Shown piece by piece: positions 59,982-64,000 of a stretch of 64,000 bases of DNA. How positions within the stretch are numbered: the first letter of the stretch is position 1; each line of letters opens with the position of its first letter. The position numbers and the translations under genes were made by a program. Source of the DNA: Xanthomonas sp. DAR 34887. GTDB taxonomy: Bacteria > Pseudomonadota > Gammaproteobacteria > Xanthomonadales > Xanthomonadaceae. The notes beneath the pieces are model-generated. The model did no database searches. It had not been told where the DNA came from and saw only the letters and a list, made by a program, of their open reading frames with translations. Where the stretch lies: positions 284,501-348,500 of the forward strand of contig NZ_CP162490.1 in NCBI RefSeq assembly GCF_041245805.1, in the 5' to 3' direction.

Positions 59982-61925
59982 ATGACCCGTTTCGTCGGCA
60001 CGTTCCGGCCCTGGATGGTGGCGCTGCTGGGCCTGTGCCTGGCTGCGCCCGCCGCCGCGCGCGACTACCGCCAGTACATGATCGGCGACCCGGCCGCGCC
60101 CACGCCTGGCCCGGTCGCGCCGGGGCTGCTGCTGATGGGCGGCGGCGACCGCAATTACGATGCGTTGCGCTGGTTCATGGCCAAGGCCGGGCACGGCCAC
60201 GTGGTGGTGCTGCGTGCCTCGCAGGCCAACGAAGTGGCCGAGGAGTTCTACCGCGATGTCGGCGGCGTGGCCTCGGTGGAGACGTTCGTGTTCAAGGGCC
60301 GCGGCGCCTCCAGCGATCCGGCGCTGCTGCGCAGCCTGGCCCGTGCCGACGGCATCTTCATCGCCGGCGGCGACCAGTCGCGCTACGTGCGCTACTGGAA
60401 GGGCACGCCGGTGGCCGCCGCGCTGGACGCGCACGTCCGCGCCGGCAAGCCGCTCGGCGGCACCAGCGCCGGCCTGGCGATGCTCGGCGAATACCTGTAC
60501 GGCGCAATGGACGGCGGCAGCATCACCAGCCCGGCGGCGCTGGCCGATCCGCTGGGGCCGGCGGTCACCATCGAGACCGACTTCCTGCACCTGGACCTGC
60601 TCAAGCGGGTCGTCACCGACACCCACTTCAAGGAGCGCGACCGGCTTGGCCGGCTGTTCGCGTTCCGCGCCAAGGCGGCGACGCTGGCGCCGAAGGACGC
60701 GCCGCTGATCGGCCTGGGCGTGGACGAGAGCGCGGCGCTGGCGGTGGAAGGCGACGGCAGCGCGCGGGTCTACGCCACCGATCCGCACGCCGGCGCCACT
60801 GTGGTCGCCGGCCCGCTGCAGCCCACGCCGCAGGGCAAGCCGTTGCAGGCCGCGCGCATTGAGACCGTCGGCGTCGGCCCCGGTTCGACCCTGCACCTGC
60901 CCGAGGGCCGGGTCGACACGCCGGTGTTCCATCGCTACTACACCGTGCAGGACGGGCGCATGCGTGAGATTCCGGCCACCACGCTGGTGATCCACGGCGG
61001 CGCCGGGGTCGAGCGCGCCAGCAGCAGCGCTGCCGACCTGGCCGAAGCGCGTGCGGCGATGGAAACGGCCCTGCGTACCGGGCAGGCGCTGCTGGCGCAG
61101 GGCAAGCCGGCGGTGGACGCGGTCGCCGCGGCGATCGCGGTGCTGGAGGATTCGCCGCAGTTCAACGCCGGCAAGGGCGCGGTGTTCACCCACGACGGCC
61201 GCAACGAACTGGACGCGGCGATCATGGACGGCGCCAGCGGCAAGGCCGGCGCGGTGGCCGGCGTGCACCGGGTGAGGAACCCGATCCAGCTGGCGCGCGC
61301 GGTGATGGACCAGTCCGAGCACGTGATGCTGGTCGGCGACGGCGCCGAGGTGTTCGCGCGCCAGCACGGCGTGACCCTGGTCGATCCGTCCTACTTCCGC
61401 ACCGACAAGCGCTGGAAGCAGCTGCAGCAGGCGCTGAAGGAAGAGGCGAACAAGCAGGCACACGCCGACCTGCAGACCGCCAAGCACTTCGGCACGGTCG
61501 GCGCGCTGGCGCTGGACACACAGGGCAACCTGGCCGCGGGTACCTCCACCGGCGGCATGACCAACAAGCGCTACGGCCGCGTCGGCGACTCGCCGATCAT
61601 CGGCGCCGGCACCTACGCCGACAGCCGCTGCGCGGTGTCCGGCACCGGCTGGGGCGAGTTCTACATCCGCGCTGTGGCGGCCTACGACATCTGCGCGCGG
61701 GTCAAGTACGCCGAGCAGAGCCTGGCGCAGGCGGCCGACGCGGTGATCGACCGGCAGATCCCCAAGGCCGGCGGCGACGGCGGCGCGATCGCGCTGGGCG
61801 CCGATGGCAGCGTCGCCTTCCCGTTCAACACCGAAGGCATGTACCGCGGCTGGATCGGCGCCGACGGCGTGCCGCACGTGGCCATCTTCAAGGACGAGGC
61901 GCTGCCGCTGCCCGGGGCGCCGTAA
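59982..61925 (+). CDS. Exported cyanophycinase-isoaspartyl peptidase fusion
   Basis: A 647-residue secreted protein with two catalytic halves. After the signal peptide (about 1-26, ending AAPAAA), residues 45-300 match the S51 cyanophycinase/peptidase E class: LLLMGGGDRNYD, FIAGGDQSRY (129-135 region) and the nucleophile Ser162 in GGTSAGLAML. From about residue 334 an N-terminal-nucleophile (T2) isoaspartyl peptidase/asparaginase begins with VIHGGAG (338-342). FNAGKGAVFTHDG and the cleavage site FGT with nucleophile Thr505 (TVGALALD) follow, then AGTSTGGMTNK and VGDSPIIGAGTYAD. Both active sites look complete. AGGAG lies upstream. Cyanophycinase gives beta-Asp-Arg, which isoaspartyl peptidase can split; joining them in one exported chain is unusual. 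Substrate is inference. Confidence 0.88.
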   Translation: MTRFVGTFRPWMVALLGLCLAAPAAARDYRQYMIGDPAAPTPGPVAPGLLLMGGGDRNYDALRWFMAKAGHGHVVVLRASQANEVAEEFYRDVGGVASVETFVFKGRGASSDPALLRSLARADGIFIAGGDQSRYVRYWKGTPVAAALDAHVRAGKPLGGTSAGLAMLGEYLYGAMDGGSITSPAALADPLGPAVTIETDFLHLDLLKRVVTDTHFKERDRLGRLFAFRAKAATLAPKDAPLIGLGVDESAALAVEGDGSARVYATDPHAGATVVAGPLQPTPQGKPLQAARIETVGVGPGSTLHLPEGRVDTPVFHRYYTVQDGRMREIPATTLVIHGGAGVERASSSAADLAEARAAMETALRTGQALLAQGKPAVDAVAAAIAVLEDSPQFNAGKGAVFTHDGRNELDAAIMDGASGKAGAVAGVHRVRNPIQLARAVMDQSEHVMLVGDGAEVFARQHGVTLVDPSYFRTDKRWKQLQQALKEEANKQAHADLQTAKHFGTVGALALDTQGNLAAGTSTGGMTNKRYGRVGDSPIIGAGTYADSRCAVSGTGWGEFYIRAVAAYDICARVKYAEQSLAQAADAVIDRQIPKAGGDGGAIALGADGSVAFPFNTEGMYRGWIGADGVPHVAIFKDEALPLPGAP

Positions 61926-62225
61926 CCCGAGCGGGTGTGCTGACCGGCTGGCGGTCGCCAGCCGGGCCATGCATTCCGGGCAAGGCCCGTCGCGACTGAA
62001 GTCGCTCCCACAAGGAACCTGACCGTCGCTGCCGTGTCGGCCAAGCCCACTGTGGGAGCGACTTCAGTCGCGACGCGGCAAGCCTTCAGCCCAGGCAGCG
62101 CTTGTGGCATCGACAACCCGACCGGATGGTCCACTCCCAGATCCAATGGCACATGCCGCCCTGGCGCAAAGCGCGTAGCGTGCGCGGCTGCCCCGCCACC
62201 ATGTCCCTGTCAGGAGTTCCACCCC
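61926..62225. repeat. Intergenic region with facing palindromic repeats
   Basis: Two repeat units face each other (61985-62015 and 62051-62078: GACTGAAGTCGCTCCCACA and its complement). They may serve as a 3' structure for the peptidase fusion. The rest has no gene; AGGAG at 62211 belongs to dcp. Confidence 0.75.
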
Positions 62226-64000
62226 ATGTCGCGTACCGTCGTTCTGGCCGCCGCCATCAGCCTGGCGCTGGCCGCCTGTTCCGGTAAGGAGTCCACCCCC
62301 GTGCCCGCCGCCCCCGCCGCTTCGCAGTCCCCCGCACCCGCCGCCGCCAATCCGCTGTTGAGCGCCAGCACGCTGCCGTTCCAGGCGCCGCCGTTCGACA
62401 AGATCAAGGACGCCGACTACCAGCCCGCGTTCGAAGAGGGCATGAAGCAGCACCTGGCCGAGATCCGCAAGATCGCCGACAACGCCGAGCCGGCCACCTT
62501 CGCCAACACCATCGAAGCGATGGAACGCAGCGGCGAGACCCTGAACCGGGTCCAGCGCATCTTCTTCGGCCTGGTCCAGGCCGATACCAACGACGCGCGC
62601 CAGAAGATTCAGGAAGCGGTGGCACCGAAGCTGGCCGAGCACCAGGACGAGATCAACCTGGATCCGAAGCTGTTTGCGCGGATCAAGAGCATCTACGACC
62701 AGCGCGACACGCTGAACCTGGAGCCGGAACAGAAGCGCCTGGTCGAGCGCGACTACGAGGAATTCGTGCGCTCCGGCGCGCAGCTGTCCGATGCCGACAA
62801 GGCGACGCTGCGCAAGCTCAACGTCGAGGAAACCACGCTGGCCACCCAGTTCCACACCAAGCTGGTCGCGGCCACCGCCGCCGGTGCGGTGGTGGTGGAC
62901 GACAAGGCCAAGCTCGACGGCCTGTCCGAGGGTGACATCGCCTCGGCCGCGCAGGACGCCGCGGCGCGCAAGCTCGACGGCAAGTACCTGCTCGCGTTGC
63001 AGAACACCACCCAGCAGCCGGTGCTGGCCTCGCTGAAGGACCGCGAGCTGCGTACCCAGGTGATGGCCGCCTCGCAGTCGCGCGCCGAGAAGGGCGACGC
63101 CAACGACACCCGCCAGACCATCCAGCGCCTGGCCCAGCTGCGCGCGCAGAAGGCCAAGCTGCTCGGCTTCGACAGCTACGCCGCCTACAGCCTGGGCGAC
63201 CAGATGGCCAAGACCTCGGCTGCGGCGCTGAAGCTGCTCACCGATACCGTGCCGGCCGCCACCGCCAAGGCGCGCAGCGAGGTGGCCGAGATGCAGAAGG
63301 TGATCGACGCACAGAAGGGCGGCTTCAAGCTCGCCGCGTCGGATTGGGACTTCTACGCCGAGCAGGTGCGCAAGGCCAAGTACGACCTGGACGAGTCGCA
63401 GATCAAGCCGTACTTCGAGCTGGACAACGTGCTCAAGAACGGCGTGTTCTACGCCGCCACCGAGCTGTACGGCATCACCTTCAAGGAACGCACCGACATT
63501 CCGACCTACAACCCGGACATGAAGGTGTACGAAGTGTTCGACCAGGACGGCACCTCGATGGCGCTGTTCTACACCGACTACTACAAGCGCGACAGCAAGT
63601 CCGGCGGCGCGTGGATGGACGTGTTCGTCGAGCAGGACGGCCTCACCGGCGCCAAGCCGGTGGTGTACAACGTCTGCAACTTCACCAAGCCCGCACCCGG
63701 CCAGCCGGCGCTGCTCAGCTTCGACGACGTTACCACCATGTTCCACGAGTTCGGCCACGCGCTGCACGGCATGTTCTCCAAGGTGAAGTACCCGTCGATC
63801 GCCGGCACCGCCACCTCGCGCGACTTCGTCGAGTTCCCGTCGCAGTTCAACGAGCACTGGGCCTCGGATCCGAAGGTGTTCGCGCACTACGCCAAGCACT
63901 ACCAGACCGGCGCGGCGATGCCGGCCGAACTGGTGGAGAAGATCAAGAAGGCGCGCACCTTCAACCAGGGCTACGCGACCACCGAATACCTGTCGGCGGC
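62226..64000 (+). CDS. dcp: Peptidyl-dipeptidase Dcp, lipoprotein form (partial)
   Basis: An M3-family zinc metallopeptidase that removes dipeptides from peptide C-termini. The N-terminal signal ends in the lipobox LAAC with Cys18, so it is membrane-anchored in the envelope, and a Pro/Ala linker follows. The zinc motif HEFGH is at 507-511 in TMFHEFGHALHGMF. Flanking conserved parts SGGAWMDVFVEQ and EFPSQFNEHW are typical of Dcp. The gene runs off the window end; about 592 residues are visible of an expected 700 or so. AGGAG precedes the ATG. The repeat pair separates it from the cyanophycinase fusion. Confidence 0.93.
   Translation, partial: MSRTVVLAAAISLALAACSGKESTPVPAAPAASQSPAPAAANPLLSASTLPFQAPPFDKIKDADYQPAFEEGMKQHLAEIRKIADNAEPATFANTIEAMERSGETLNRVQRIFFGLVQADTNDARQKIQEAVAPKLAEHQDEINLDPKLFARIKSIYDQRDTLNLEPEQKRLVERDYEEFVRSGAQLSDADKATLRKLNVEETTLATQFHTKLVAATAAGAVVVDDKAKLDGLSEGDIASAAQDAAARKLDGKYLLALQNTTQQPVLASLKDRELRTQVMAASQSRAEKGDANDTRQTIQRLAQLRAQKAKLLGFDSYAAYSLGDQMAKTSAAALKLLTDTVPAATAKARSEVAEMQKVIDAQKGGFKLAASDWDFYAEQVRKAKYDLDESQIKPYFELDNVLKNGVFYAATELYGITFKERTDIPTYNPDMKVYEVFDQDGTSMALFYTDYYKRDSKSGGAWMDVFVEQDGLTGAKPVVYNVCNFTKPAPGQPALLSFDDVTTMFHEFGHALHGMFSKVKYPSIAGTATSRDFVEFPSQFNEHWASDPKVFAHYAKHYQTGAAMPAELVEKIKKARTFNQGYATTEYLSA

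Noticed and set aside
1..64000. CRISPR arrays, tRNA and rRNA genes
   Set aside because: Scanned by eye; no regularly spaced direct repeats, no cloverleaf with a CCA-like end and no rRNA-like stretch were found. A tool search would be needed to exclude small RNAs.

Overview
This 64 kb window is GC-rich and densely packed with genes. It is most likely from the chromosome of a Xanthomonas species (family Xanthomonadaceae). The evidence is an OleA that matches the Xanthomonas campestris enzyme residue for residue at its catalytic positions, an Ax21-family protein, a complete ole cluster, many 'GTAGGAGCGGCTTCAGCCGC' type palindromic intergenic repeats, and TonB-receptor/FecR/ECF-sigma regulation. 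I see no rRNA, tRNA, CRISPR array, prophage or complete insertion sequence.

Layout. 1-5.0 kb: YheT-type hydrolase, TPR-sulfotransferase protein, PEBP protein, uppP. 5.0-11.6 kb: nitrogen regulon glnA-glnB-amtB-ntrB-ntrC, with a sigma-54 promoter and NtrC boxes at glnA and a perfect NtrC box touching the ntrB start codon. 11.8-13.1 kb: two tandem lipoprotein Cu/Zn superoxide dismutases. 13.1-14.0 kb: repeat-rich gap holding a MITE-like element. 14-24 kb: a hypothetical gene, a thiolase, hemD-hemX-hemY, and rhodanese-secB-gpsA, followed by ax21. 24.5-29.4 kb: oxidoreductase and regulator genes and trmL. 29.4-33.2 kb: a secreted tandem-repeat protein and a double-domain M16 peptidase. 34-45.2 kb: the long-chain olefin genes oleA, oleB, oleC and oleD, all on the + strand but separated by a Fic protein, a YkgJ protein, a LysR/SDR pair, a membrane winged-helix/TPR regulator and a serine hydrolase. 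45.2-54.4 kb: a small membrane protein, an S9 peptidase with three apparent single-base losses, ubiJ-ubiB, DUF3147, truC, small secreted proteins, DUF2059, arfB and an acyltransferase. 54.4-64 kb: a second full MITE copy, then a TonB-dependent receptor/FecR/ECF sigma set divergent from a secreted two-domain enzyme, and the start of a lipoprotein Dcp peptidase cut by the window end.

How the genes work together. The nitrogen block is a complete ammonium sensing and assimilation unit: transporter, PII, glutamine synthetase and the NtrBC two-component pair. OleABCD convert two acyl-CoAs to a long-chain alkene. The most novel candidate lies at 55-62 kb. A single exported protein joins a cyanophycinase-like serine peptidase to an isoaspartyl peptidase. 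These two activities would in sequence take cyanophycin to free amino acids, and they sit back to back with an outer-membrane receptor under its own sigma/anti-sigma pair. I propose this as a capture-and-digest locus for cyanophycin or another beta-aspartyl peptide. The linkage is visible in the sequence; the substrate is inference.

Repeats. Three related non-autonomous elements (13422-13737, 52179-52276, 54525-54846) share inverted ends near GGGCACCTCTAATAAC. Each sits at the centre of a palindromic intergenic repeat, two of them with clear 4-bp target duplications. A separate CCCTCACCCCAACC composite repeat occurs at about 4.1 kb and 33.4 kb in opposite orientation.
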